64,000 bases of DNA from a virus. The notes beneath the pieces were generated by a model that was not told the DNA's origin, searched no databases, and saw only the letters and a program-made list of their open reading frames with translations. The DNA lies in IMG/VR virus record IMGVR_UViG_3300030103_004672, positions 24,678 through 88,677 of that record; one strand, written 5' to 3'. Every line of letters begins with the position of its first letter. Position 1 is the stretch's first letter. Below, one piece after another: positions 1 to 8,526 of the stretch. A program made the position numbers and the translations under genes.

Positions 1-2
1 GT

Positions 3-587
3 ATAACAATAAGTAACTCGGGAGCAGATGTTACTGTAAAAACCGTGTCAGACACTCATCAGAGGTATACGGCTGGAAACGAAGACTTGGTATTTCTAAC
101 TCACCAAGACTTTAATATGGTAAGTATAACAACAGCAGCAGGTAGTGGATTTCCTTCTACTTATGATGACGGCCCGGTGCAACGAAATAATACTGATATT
201 AGTTCACTACTTTTTTCTGGAGGTGAAGAAGATGTTTTGTATGCTAGTTACGTGATACCGGCAGGTTTTAATGTAACTAGAGTTGGTGTATTTGGAAACA
301 ACCCTGAGAACAGTGCTACATTTATGGTAAAAACCTCAAACGTTATAGGTTCAGGTGCGGATAATGCATTTGAAGCAAATAAGCAAGTTTTAACATCAAC
401 CCCTACTACATTTGCGGCATTCAAGGCAGCAGCGTACCAAACTGGTGCGGAAGAGTCTACAGTGCCATCTGCTCCATTTCCAACCAACCCGACTGAAACT
501 ACTATCAAAGGCAACTATATAAATATTCAGGTCTATAATCCTGGCAGAATTTTTGGAGCTGTTATTCACTTAACTAGAATTACATAG
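3..587 (+). CDS. Partial virion-like protein (C-terminal part)
   Basis: The reading frame is open to the left edge, so the 5' end lies outside the window; a GTG at 45 is an internal codon, not a convincing start. The visible ~194 residues are rich in Thr, Ser, Asn, Gly and Val, with no enzyme motif or membrane segment. The alternating beta-type pattern and the ending (IHLTRIT) suit a phage fibre or other surface virion protein. I do not recognise a specific family. It ends 3 bases before the methyltransferase gene. The structural role is inferred from composition and phage context only. Confidence 0.55.
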   Translation: MTISNSGADVTVKTVSDTHQRYTAGNEDLVFLTHQDFNMVSITTAAGSGFPSTYDDGPVQRNNTDISSLLFSGGEEDVLYASYVIPAGFNVTRVGVFGNNPENSATFMVKTSNVIGSGADNAFEANKQVLTSTPTTFAAFKAAAYQTGAEESTVPSAPFPTNPTETTIKGNYINIQVYNPGRIFGAVIHLTRIT

Positions 588-590
588 TAA

Positions 591-1229
591 ATGTTAAAAT
601 ATACTAACGACGAATTAGGTAAGAGTATCCTGATCGACTCGAATGGTGAACAAGTAATGATGGAATGGGAAAAGCCATACATGGAAGCATGTATTGATTT
701 TCTTGAACCAAAAGGAGATGTTTTAGAGATAGGATTTGGTATGGGTTATTCTGCTACTCAGATTCAAAAACATACCCCTAAGTCATACACTATTGTAGAG
801 TGTGATCCTGTTGTGATTGAAAAATGTAAAGAATGGGCTAAACAATATGATAATGTAACTATCATAGAAGCCCGATGGCAAGAAGTAATTACAACTGATA
901 GATTAGGTAAATATGACGAAGTATTCTTTGATGATTTTCCTAACGATATTGAATACAAATCCGAATTAGAGTATTACAACGTAAATACAAGATTCCATCT
1001 TTTTATTGACTTCTTACGAATGCATCATCTAAAGCCTAACGCCAAAATATCTGGATATCTTTGCAAAGGTGAGAGCATGCAAAAAAACAAATATTGGAAG
1101 CATAAGTATATCGATAATAATGCCTGGGACTACAAAGAGAAAATTATTGATATCGAGGTGAGTAAAATACAAAAGTATCATAATTCTGTAAATAAAGCAG
1201 TGATACCTCTCTTAACATACAAATTGTAG
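591..1229 (+). CDS. SAM-dependent methyltransferase (guanidinoacetate/arginine methyltransferase-like)
   Basis: A 212-residue class I methyltransferase. The N-terminal segment EKPYMEAC is followed by SAM motif I, VLEIGFGMGYSA (about residues 45-56), then the acidic motif II TIVECDP and a post-motif FFDDFP. The combination of an E-K-P-Y lead-in with LEIGFGMG resembles the guanidinoacetate N-methyltransferase/RMT2 group, which methylates guanidino nitrogens. The actual substrate is unknown; small molecule, protein Arg or another acceptor are all possible. It starts 3 bases after the preceding gene and is followed by a dUTPase-like gene. Confidence 0.8.
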   Translation: MLKYTNDELGKSILIDSNGEQVMMEWEKPYMEACIDFLEPKGDVLEIGFGMGYSATQIQKHTPKSYTIVECDPVVIEKCKEWAKQYDNVTIIEARWQEVITTDRLGKYDEVFFDDFPNDIEYKSELEYYNVNTRFHLFIDFLRMHHLKPNAKISGYLCKGESMQKNKYWKHKYIDNNAWDYKEKIIDIEVSKIQKYHNSVNKAVIPLLTYKL

Positions 1230-1267
1230 TAAACATTATCGAATGCCAGTGTATAAAAAGTAAAACA

Positions 1268-1732
1268 ATGGCAAATACAGATAATAAATGTGCTAATCTA
1301 GAAGTACAAGATCATCACAAACATGCCGAAGATACATTTGGTTTAATTTATGACAAACAGCGAGAGCTCCAAGAAAGGTTAGGGTTTGATTTCTCTAATT
1401 ATACTCTTAAGGACGTTGCTGATTTTTGGTTTGTTAACAAACATGCTTTAGATGATGAAATGGGCGAAATGTTCGATGCACTTGGTGGTGTAAATGACGG
1501 TATAGCTAATGCAGCATGGAAGTATTGGAAGAAAGATAATTCGAAGGCATCAAAAATGTCTGTTAAAGATCTTTCAGAAGCTGACCGCCTTGAGTTATAT
1601 TATGAATGGATTGACGGTTTGCATTTCTACATGAACTTTGCGATTGCACTAGGCATGACAAGCAAAGACATCGTAAATTTATACATGGCAAAGAATGCAG
1701 AAAATTTTGACAGACAAGAAAGAGGTTATTAA
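1268..1732 (+). CDS. 56: dUTPase/dCTPase-like all-alpha NTP pyrophosphatase (gp56-like)
   Basis: A 154-residue all-helical protein of the dimeric dUTPase/MazG-type NTP pyrophosphatase fold. The metal-binding pattern is visible as LDDEMGEMFDALGG (around residues 60-73) and, later, EWIDGLHFYMNFA, followed by a C-terminal LYMAKNAENFDRQERGY segment typical of dimeric dUTPases. In T4, gp56 hydrolyses dCTP and dUTP, keeping unmodified cytosine out of phage DNA and supplying dCMP to the hydroxymethylase; a hydroxymethylase-like gene is present at 53162. Whether this protein accepts dCTP as well as dUTP cannot be read from the sequence. The polymerase gene starts 3 bases downstream. Confidence 0.75.
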   Translation: MANTDNKCANLEVQDHHKHAEDTFGLIYDKQRELQERLGFDFSNYTLKDVADFWFVNKHALDDEMGEMFDALGGVNDGIANAAWKYWKKDNSKASKMSVKDLSEADRLELYYEWIDGLHFYMNFAIALGMTSKDIVNLYMAKNAENFDRQERGY

Positions 1733-1735
1733 TAT

Positions 1736-3139
1736 ATGCTATTAGATGTTTCGCAGGAAGACGGTAACTTGATCGTATCGTACTATAATTTTGAAGGTAA
1801 GACTAGATTTAAACATTACGAATTAACATCAAAGGATTTGTACAATTGGTATCCATGTGATGCAAGTGATAAAAGAGCAGATCTTAAGATGAAGAACTGG
1901 GATGGTACACCAGTTAGAAAGGGTCGTACAAAGCATCTTAATAAGTATCGTGTTATTGAATACTTAGAGAACATACCTGAGCAAGATAAGAAGACTATAT
2001 TCGGATATGATTTTCCTAAGACATATTTTATTGATATCGAAGTTGAAGTAACTGATAGTTTCCCAGAACCTGAAAAGGCTGAGAATGCTATTACAGCTAT
2101 TTGTATAGTAACGCCTGCAAATCAATGTGTAGTTCTCGCAACACGAGACATTCCAAAGGAGCAATATGGTGCTATTGAAAACCAGATAAATGAACACTTC
2201 AAAAGCACTGGTGAGACATTTACATTTGACATGAAATGTTTTAAGTCTGAATACGACATGCTATACACATTTCTTAAGTCATTTGTAAGAAAGTTCCCTA
2301 TGATGACTGGTTGGAACTTTGTTAAGTTTGACTGGGCTTACATAGTAAATAGAGCAAAAAAGCTTGGGATAGATGCTTCAATAGCTTCACCCCTTGACAG
2401 GTTATTCAGCAACAATAATTATCCGTCACACGTTGGTGTTATGGATTACATGGAGATATATTCTAAGTGGGACAGAACTGTAAGTATCAAAGATGATCTT
2501 AAACTCGATACTGCTGGAGCTGCTGTACTAGGAATTAAGAAGATAAAGTATGATGGCACACTGCAGGATCTGTACGAGAAAGAATACTCAAAATACATAT
2601 TTTACAATGCTGTAGATACGGCTCTAGTACAACTAATCCATAAGAAGATTAAGACGATGGATATTGCGTTGACAATATCACATATGAGTAGGATTAGTAT
2701 ATTTAAAGCTGCCTCACCTGTTGCAATTACAGAATCTTTGTTATGTAAAGAATTCTTAAAGCAAAACAGAGTTATGGCAACTCTTGATGAGAAGAATACA
2801 AAAAGCAGACAGTATGAAGGTGCATTTGTAAAACAACCAATAACAGGCATGCATAACTCTGTTGCATGTTTTGACTTTGCATCACTTTATCCATCAATCA
2901 TGAGACAGATGAATGTCTCTCCTGAAAGTTTTGTAAAGAAGGTAGACCCTAAACATACGTCTGATGAAATGGCTGATGATAGAATAGTTGCTATAAATGG
3001 AGTCGTTTATAAGTCTGAGGAATCAATTCTAAAAAGGATTCTTGCAGATCTATATGGTCAGCGTAAAGAATATAAAAAGAAATCTTTCGAATTGCAGCAA
3101 AAAGCTTATGACCTCGAAAAAACCTTACCAAAAACATAA
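1736..3139 (+). CDS. 43: DNA polymerase, N-terminal part (split gp43: exonuclease, palm motif A)
   Basis: A 467-residue family B polymerase fragment of the T4/RB69 gp43 type. It has an N-terminal domain, a 3'-5' exonuclease domain with the Exo I signature FIDIEVE (Asp100, Glu102), and palm motif A as FDFASLYPSIMRQMNVSP with catalytic Asp380. It then enters the fingers (LYGQRKEYKKK) and stops in a charged helix ending LEKTLPKT. Motifs B (KxxxNSxYG) and C (DTDS) are absent here and lie in a separate gene at 12369. The two products together make about 845 residues, close to the ~900 of RB69 gp43. The break falls in the exposed fingers, so the two chains probably assemble into one enzyme. Confidence 0.93.
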   Translation: MLLDVSQEDGNLIVSYYNFEGKTRFKHYELTSKDLYNWYPCDASDKRADLKMKNWDGTPVRKGRTKHLNKYRVIEYLENIPEQDKKTIFGYDFPKTYFIDIEVEVTDSFPEPEKAENAITAICIVTPANQCVVLATRDIPKEQYGAIENQINEHFKSTGETFTFDMKCFKSEYDMLYTFLKSFVRKFPMMTGWNFVKFDWAYIVNRAKKLGIDASIASPLDRLFSNNNYPSHVGVMDYMEIYSKWDRTVSIKDDLKLDTAGAAVLGIKKIKYDGTLQDLYEKEYSKYIFYNAVDTALVQLIHKKIKTMDIALTISHMSRISIFKAASPVAITESLLCKEFLKQNRVMATLDEKNTKSRQYEGAFVKQPITGMHNSVACFDFASLYPSIMRQMNVSPESFVKKVDPKHTSDEMADDRIVAINGVVYKSEESILKRILADLYGQRKEYKKKSFELQQKAYDLEKTLPKT

Positions 3140-3205
3140 TTTTACCTTTTACTATCATCTTTAACCTGATAGATAAAACTCACAATCAAAAAGAATCACT
3201 AATTA

Positions 3206-4207
3206 ATGAGCATACCTAAACTATTTGAAGAAAGAATACCGTTCAAGCCATTTGAATTTCAGGAGTATTATACTGACGGTTGGCTAGCCCAGGCACAAGC
3301 CTTTTGGTTACATACCGAGATTGCAATGCAATCTGATATAAAAGACTGGAATGAGAATCTTAGTCCAGAAGAGAAGAATCTTGTGGGCAACATCTTATTA
3401 GGATTTGCTCAAACAGAATGCGCCGTTAGCGATTATTGGACAACCATGGTTACTAAATGGTTTCCAAAGCATGAAATTAAGCAGATGGCAATGATGTTTG
3501 GTTCACAGGAAACCATACATGCAACTGCCTATTCATACTTAAACGAAACTTTAGGTCTAGAAGATTTCGAGGCATTTTTGCACGAGCCTTCAATTGCAGA
3601 TAGATTTGAATTGTTGGTTGCAACTAAGGCTGACTACACTCATGAAGATCTAGCAATCAGCGAAGAGGCTAGAATCGATGTTGCAAAATCACTCGCAATA
3701 TTCTCTGCATTTGCTGAAGGCGTTTCACTGTACTCGTCATTTGCTGTGCTTTACTCTTTTCAGATGCGAAATTTATTAAAAGGTATCGGACAACAGATGA
3801 AGTGGTCAGTACGTGACGAGAGTCTTCATTCAAAAATGGGATGCAAACTATTCAACCATATGTGCACCGAATATCCTGAATTAAGAAGTGAAGTACGTAT
3901 TAAGGTAGAACAAGCAGCTGCCTTGATGGTCGAAATGGAGCACAAGTATATAGACAAAATATTTGAATCTGGCGATCTTGAAAATTTAACTGCTAGCGAC
4001 CTCAAAAATTTTATTTCTAGAAGAGCAAATGAAAAATTAGTTGAGCTAGGATATGAATCTATTTTTAATTATGACGCAGAAAGTGCGGATAATCTTAATT
4101 GGTTCTATCATTTAACAGGAGGTTTAACACACACTGACTTCTTTGCAATTCGACCTACTGACTATTCTAAGGCTGGAGAGGGCGATGATTGGGATAATGT
4201 TTGGTAA
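3206..4207 (+). CDS. nrdB: Ribonucleotide reductase class I, small (radical) subunit
   Basis: A 333-residue NrdB that houses the di-iron/tyrosyl radical cofactor used by NrdA to make dNDPs. Visible features are FWLHTE at 33-38 (radical-transfer Trp34), first metal ligand Glu71, ETIHATAY with Glu102, His105 and radical Tyr109, a third-helix Glu in AFAEGVSLY, and RDESLHS with the last Glu and His. All key residues of an active Tyr-radical class Ia-type subunit are therefore present. It lies in the insertion between the two polymerase pieces. nrdA follows 15 bases downstream, so the subunits are probably co-expressed in B-A order. Confidence 0.96.
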   Translation: MSIPKLFEERIPFKPFEFQEYYTDGWLAQAQAFWLHTEIAMQSDIKDWNENLSPEEKNLVGNILLGFAQTECAVSDYWTTMVTKWFPKHEIKQMAMMFGSQETIHATAYSYLNETLGLEDFEAFLHEPSIADRFELLVATKADYTHEDLAISEEARIDVAKSLAIFSAFAEGVSLYSSFAVLYSFQMRNLLKGIGQQMKWSVRDESLHSKMGCKLFNHMCTEYPELRSEVRIKVEQAAALMVEMEHKYIDKIFESGDLENLTASDLKNFISRRANEKLVELGYESIFNYDAESADNLNWFYHLTGGLTHTDFFAIRPTDYSKAGEGDDWDNVW

Positions 4208-4222
4208 AAAATATATTTAATA

Positions 4223-6007
4223 ATGAATACTGTAGATATTTTAGCCCATCAGTTAGGATGGGAGAGGGGAGTAGACTACCCAGAGTGGGGTCATACTGAT
4301 GTTTATTTGGCGACAATATCGAAGGGTTATTGTTATCAAAATGAAACACCTAGGGATGCATATTGGAGAGTTGCTACAACAATTTCAAAAAGGTTAAAAA
4401 AACCGGAGTTAGCCGATAAGTTCTTTAACTATATCTGGAATGGTTGGCTTTGTCTTGCATCACCAGTTTTATCAAACACTGGAACAGAAAGGGGCTTGCC
4501 AATTTCATGCTTTGGAATAGACGTTGGAGACAGCATCCATGAAATAGGCACTAAGAATCTAGAACTGATGTTGCTTGCTAAGTATGGTGGTGGGGTCGGA
4601 ATTGGCCATAACCAGATCAGACCAGCAGGATCAGAGATAACTAATAATGGAACAAGTGACGGTATAGTACCTTTCATTAAGATCAATGACTCTACTATAC
4701 TAGCTACAAACCAGGGAACAGTTAGGCGAGGTGCAGCTAGCTCAAACATTAACATTGATCATGAGGACTTTTGGGAATGGCTAGAGATAAGAGAGCCTAA
4801 GGGTGATATTAATAGACAATGCCTGAACATGAACCAGTGCGTGATTATTGGTGATAAGTTTATGAGAAAACTTCAGGAAGGAGATCGTGATGCCAGAGAA
4901 AGGTACTTAGCAGTTATCAAAAAGCGCAGGCAAACTGGGCAGCCCTATATAATGTATAGAGGTAATGTCAACAAGCAGAATCCAGAAGCATATAAAAATA
5001 ACGGCTTGAAAGTATTCATGACTAATATATGTAGCGAAATTGTCCTACATACCGATGAAAGCCACTCTTTTGTGTGTTGTTTATCGTCGCTGAATCTTGC
5101 GAAATATGATGAGTGGAAAAACACAAATTTAATTTATGACTCAACAGTTTTTTTAGACGGTGTATTAGAAGAGTTCATACAGCGTGCTAAGAACTTAAAG
5201 GGCTTTGAGAATGCAGTCAGATTTGCAGAAAAGGGAAGAGCCTTAGGTCTAGGGGTTTTAGGATGGCATACTTATTTGCAACAGCGAGGCATACCATTTG
5301 ACTCATTGGCCGCACAGTTTGAAACTAGGAATATATTTAGCCAACTCAAAATAGAGAGTGAGAGAGCAAGTAGAGATTTAGCTGAGGAATATGGAGAACC
5401 ATTGTGGTGCAGAGATACAGGTTTTAGAAATACACATCTTAGAGCCGTTGCGCCAACAGTGTCAAACTCAAAGTTATCTGGTGGCATTTCAGCAGGCATT
5501 GAACCAATTCCAGCGAACGTGTTCACAGATCAGTCTGCGAAGGGAACATTTATAAGAAAAAATCCAATATTAGAAACTGTATTAGATAGAATCGGCTATA
5601 ATAATGAATCTGCATGGAATAAAATCATGGCAGATGGTGGGTCTGTACAAGACCTACAAATTTTAGATGACTGGTGCTATTTGAGAGGTCGACTGGTTAG
5701 AACAGATGAGGTAACAGATCAAGAAAAATCTGAAATTTATCCAGCAAAAGACGTGTTTAAGACGTTTAAAGAGGTCAATCAGCTAGAACTTATAAGACAA
5801 GCAGGCATCAGGCAGCAATATATAGATCAAGCAGTTTCTCTAAACCTGGCATTCCCAAAGGCCGCCACACCTAAGTGGATACTGGATTGCCACCTAGAAG
5901 CATGGAAACTTGGTGTAAAAACTTTATACTATATGAGAACGGAATCAGTCCTTAGAGGAGACATCGCAGCAGCTGCTATGTCAGATTGCCTACACTGCGA
6001 CGGCTGA
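4223..6007 (+). CDS. nrdA: Ribonucleotide reductase class I, large (catalytic) subunit
   Basis: A 594-residue NrdA. Redox Cys96 lies in LPISCFG, the active-site trio is in TNICSEI (Asn268, thiyl Cys270, Glu272), the second redox Cys is in FVCCLSSLNL (285/286), the radical-path tyrosines are in KTLYYMRTES, and the C-terminal shuttle pair is in SDCLHCDG. The protein is much shorter than T4 or E. coli NrdA (about 750) and begins directly with the catalytic barrel, so there is no N-terminal ATP-cone. Allosteric overall-activity control by dATP is therefore probably absent. It pairs with the nrdB just upstream. Confidence 0.96.
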   Translation: MNTVDILAHQLGWERGVDYPEWGHTDVYLATISKGYCYQNETPRDAYWRVATTISKRLKKPELADKFFNYIWNGWLCLASPVLSNTGTERGLPISCFGIDVGDSIHEIGTKNLELMLLAKYGGGVGIGHNQIRPAGSEITNNGTSDGIVPFIKINDSTILATNQGTVRRGAASSNINIDHEDFWEWLEIREPKGDINRQCLNMNQCVIIGDKFMRKLQEGDRDARERYLAVIKKRRQTGQPYIMYRGNVNKQNPEAYKNNGLKVFMTNICSEIVLHTDESHSFVCCLSSLNLAKYDEWKNTNLIYDSTVFLDGVLEEFIQRAKNLKGFENAVRFAEKGRALGLGVLGWHTYLQQRGIPFDSLAAQFETRNIFSQLKIESERASRDLAEEYGEPLWCRDTGFRNTHLRAVAPTVSNSKLSGGISAGIEPIPANVFTDQSAKGTFIRKNPILETVLDRIGYNNESAWNKIMADGGSVQDLQILDDWCYLRGRLVRTDEVTDQEKSEIYPAKDVFKTFKEVNQLELIRQAGIRQQYIDQAVSLNLAFPKAATPKWILDCHLEAWKLGVKTLYYMRTESVLRGDIAAAAMSDCLHCDG

Positions 6008-6022
6008 TAATTATATTAATTA

Positions 6023-6775
6023 GTGGATAATTTAAACATTTATATAGTAGGACCATGTAGTGTGGAAAGTAGCTTTATTTTTGGATGCGTTGCAGAGAAA
6101 ATGACTAGCGCGATACCAGACGATAAGAACTGGTATTTAAAAGGAAGCTTTGACAAAGCGAACAGAACTAGTGTCGAAGCGCCTAGAGGTCCTGGAATTT
6201 ATGATTCTATTGATATTTTTGAAGATATTAAAGAAAAATTCACAAATATTAAAATCACTACCGATATCCACGAGCCCTGGCAGGCTGAAAAATTGAGGCA
6301 CATTGTTGATATGATCCAAGTTCCAGCATTTTTATGCAGACAAACTGATTTGATAAGAGAATGTGCACATAATTTTGATGTGATAAATGTAAAGAAAGGC
6401 CAATGGATGGATCCTGGATCAATGCGACATGTGGTTGAGAAGATACGTTATTATAATGAAGATGCAAAGGTATACATCACAGAACGTGGCACTCAGTTTG
6501 GATACGACAGGGTCATAGTAGACTATAGAGCTGTTGATATCATGAAGGAATTTTGCGATGGTGTCATATTGGATTGTACACATTCAACTCAACAGTTAGG
6601 GCAGGGAACTACTGGTGGTAATAGAAATCTTGCAAAGGCATATGTTAAAACTGCAAGAGAATTTGGTTATGATGGAATTTTTGCAGAAACACATCCAGCT
6701 CCAGATACTGCAATTTCTGATAAGGATAGCCAAATAGACTTAGAGTGGATGGCTAGCGTGATAAATACTATATGA
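6023..6775 (+). CDS. kdsA: 3-deoxy-D-manno-octulosonate 8-phosphate synthase (KdsA)
   Basis: A 250-residue TIM-barrel aldolase that condenses phosphoenolpyruvate with arabinose 5-phosphate to give KDO-8-phosphate, the committed step to the inner sugar of lipopolysaccharide. Family motifs appear in order: GPCSVES, GSFDKANRTS, ITTDIHEP, QVPAFLCRQTDL, NVKKGQWMDPG, ITERGTQFGYD, LDCTHSTQQ, and FAETHPAPDTAISD. It is slightly shorter than cellular KdsA (about 280). The start is GTG at 6023; no ATG gives an intact N-terminus. It overlaps the Nudix gene by 4 bases (ATGA). As a phage metabolic gene it may support or alter host LPS during infection (inference). Confidence 0.94.
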   Translation: MDNLNIYIVGPCSVESSFIFGCVAEKMTSAIPDDKNWYLKGSFDKANRTSVEAPRGPGIYDSIDIFEDIKEKFTNIKITTDIHEPWQAEKLRHIVDMIQVPAFLCRQTDLIRECAHNFDVINVKKGQWMDPGSMRHVVEKIRYYNEDAKVYITERGTQFGYDRVIVDYRAVDIMKEFCDGVILDCTHSTQQLGQGTTGGNRNLAKAYVKTAREFGYDGIFAETHPAPDTAISDKDSQIDLEWMASVINTI

Positions 6776-7221
6776 AATATTCAAGATCCGCAGGACTGGC
6801 AATCATATACAAAGGGACAGTATTAATGGGGCATCCTAGTAATGGATCTTGGGTTGGTAGATATAGTATTCCAAAAGGTCACGTTGAAGATAGCGAATCG
6901 ATTTTAGAGGCTGCGATTAGAGAGACAAAGGAAGAGGTTGGCATATCAGTTCCACTTGAAATGATTGACAAAACCCCTTACAGAGTTTACAGAATAGGTA
7001 AGCACAGCATTAAAACAGTTTTTTATTATATAGTAAAAATTGACGATCTTGGGCAAATCGGACTAGATACGATAAAGGTACCAAAAGAACAGCTTCAGAT
7101 AGAGGAAATCGACTGGGCTGGATTTATAACATACAAAGAAGCTAAGCTTAGATCATCTAGGTATCAATTAGCACTGATAGATAACTTACTTAATTTAGGA
7201 TTATTAAACCCAACTTTATAA
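6772..7221 (+). CDS. Nudix hydrolase
   Basis: A 149-residue Nudix protein. The Nudix box (GX5EX7REUXEEXGU) is complete, running from GHVEDSE to AAIRETKEEVGI, roughly residues 37-59. Members hydrolyse a pyrophosphate bond in a nucleoside diphosphate linked to another group, for example a damaged dNTP, a nucleotide sugar or a capped RNA. Nothing visible fixes the substrate. T4 has a distant functional counterpart, NudE. The start codon overlaps the kdsA stop (ATGA), so translation is probably coupled to kdsA, and a link to sugar-nucleotide chemistry is possible. Confidence 0.9.
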   Translation: MKYSRSAGLAIIYKGTVLMGHPSNGSWVGRYSIPKGHVEDSESILEAAIRETKEEVGISVPLEMIDKTPYRVYRIGKHSIKTVFYYIVKIDDLGQIGLDTIKVPKEQLQIEEIDWAGFITYKEAKLRSSRYQLALIDNLLNLGLLNPTL

Positions 7222-7230
7222 AAAAATATT

Positions 7231-7410
7231 ATGATGGAAAAATTTGAAAACATTGAGACTTTGATTGAATCAGCAAGAGTAGAGGCTGAAAAATTCTATC
7301 AGAAAGGAAACAAAACAGCTGGCACTAGATTAAGAAAACTCATGCAGGATTTAAAGAACGCTGCACAAGAAGTTAGAGTAGAAGTACAAGAGACTAAGGC
7401 TAACCTATAA
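7231..7410 (+). CDS. Histone H1-like protein (Hc1 family)
   Basis: A 59-residue charged helical protein. The core AEKFYQKGNKTAGTRLRK, followed by LMQDLKNAAQEVRVEVQETK, matches the short Hc1/histone H1-like proteins common in Bacteroidetes, whose consensus has the same KFY.K.NKAAGTRLRK...EIK..AQ.IR.E..E.K pattern. Such proteins are thought to bind and compact DNA. Two adjacent ATGs (7231 and 7234) could serve as start; neither has a Shine-Dalgarno sequence. It follows the Nudix gene by 9 bases. A role in phage or host nucleoid organisation is inferred from the family. Confidence 0.8.
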   Translation: MMEKFENIETLIESARVEAEKFYQKGNKTAGTRLRKLMQDLKNAAQEVRVEVQETKANL

Positions 7411-7426
7411 ACAAGTAGGATCTTTT

Positions 7427-7442
7427 TCGTATAATATTTATG
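7427..7442 (+). promoter_or_regulatory. Candidate early/middle promoter element (GTATAATATT)
   Basis: The AT-rich segment TTTTTCGTATAATATTTATG lies directly before the 7440 gene. It belongs to a small group of similar elements (T-run followed by GTTATATTA or GTATAATATT) ahead of non-structural genes, and it differs from the TGATATATAA box seen before late genes. Role inferred from repetition only. Confidence 0.35.
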
Positions 7443-8522
7443 GAAAAGCATACGCAGCTAAAGTACTTAACAGACTACATTAGTGATAAATCTACAAGTA
7501 TAGCAATCGCTGCGCTTGTAGGTAAACTAAGTCCAAAGGCGAGTTCACACAAATCAGGTTGGGCATACCACTTAGCAAACCAGTGCCATAATGCCGGTTA
7601 CGAAAACGTCACAGTAGTAACAGATACTACCACAAATTGGGATGATTTCGATGTCGTGCTAATTGAGCATGGGATGGAGTTCAAGGGCACTTTTAATATT
7701 TTCGGTGGTGCAAATGATGATCTTTATTATCAAATAACACGGATCTTTAGTTCTGCTAAGATGTTCAGCCTTCATCATGATATGCCTTGCATAGGTTCTT
7801 TGATAGAAAAAAGGCTGCATACTGGAAGCGACTTATTCAAGACGCTAGAAAGAAAAATTGAAGAGGTTAAAAAGATTTGTGCAAACAATATTACCAGAAT
7901 TGATTGCATCGAAAAAACCGACAAGCTATGTTTTGGTGACAGCCACTCATTTAGCCAATACACACCAGGATATATGACTAGTCGCCACGACGGTCTAACT
8001 ATGCACGGTGCATTAAAACGAGGTCTAGACACATATGTCTATCCTTGGATAAAGTCTCTAAGAATATACCTTGGAAATATCGACGTTAGGCATCATCTTA
8101 TGCGACAGCATAATCCAGAAATGGCTGTTGATAAATTACTAGCTCAATATGAAGATGGTCTTATGAAGCTACAAGAATCAGGAGTTGTGGATATAGAAGT
8201 TGTGCACACTTTACCAATAGAAAACGAGAGTAGAGCTTTGCCAAAAACTGGATACTACAAAGGTACTCCATTTACTGGAACATGGGAAGAACGAACTGAT
8301 TTGGTAAAGCAAATTAATAAAGGTATTGATAAAATGTGTGAAAGAAATGGTTGGAGTTCTTATAAGCATCCTGAGGTATTTTATAACCATATAGGTGAAC
8401 TTCCGTTTGACGTTATGGAAAAGCCAAAATCAGTACATATCGCTCGAGAATACTATAGATGGGATTTAGTAAACAATCGTAAAAACAAAAAGCTGATCAA
8501 GCAATCGATGTCTTTGTTTTAA
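7440..8522 (+). CDS. SGNH-hydrolase-like phage protein
   Basis: A 360-residue soluble protein. LCFGDSHSFSQYTPGYM (about residues 160-176) resembles block I (GDSx) of SGNH/GDSL hydrolases, and IYLGNIDVRHHLMRQ (about 208-222) resembles the GxND/catalytic region of that fold. If active it would be an esterase or deacylase-type enzyme, but the D-x-H block near the C-terminus is not obvious. It is followed 4 bases later by the 400-residue gene and then a PLP enzyme, so the three may work together, possibly on a modified nucleotide or surface glycan. Function unproven. Confidence 0.5.
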   Translation: MEKHTQLKYLTDYISDKSTSIAIAALVGKLSPKASSHKSGWAYHLANQCHNAGYENVTVVTDTTTNWDDFDVVLIEHGMEFKGTFNIFGGANDDLYYQITRIFSSAKMFSLHHDMPCIGSLIEKRLHTGSDLFKTLERKIEEVKKICANNITRIDCIEKTDKLCFGDSHSFSQYTPGYMTSRHDGLTMHGALKRGLDTYVYPWIKSLRIYLGNIDVRHHLMRQHNPEMAVDKLLAQYEDGLMKLQESGVVDIEVVHTLPIENESRALPKTGYYKGTPFTGTWEERTDLVKQINKGIDKMCERNGWSSYKHPEVFYNHIGELPFDVMEKPKSVHIAREYYRWDLVNNRKNKKLIKQSMSLF

Positions 8523-8526
8523 AATT

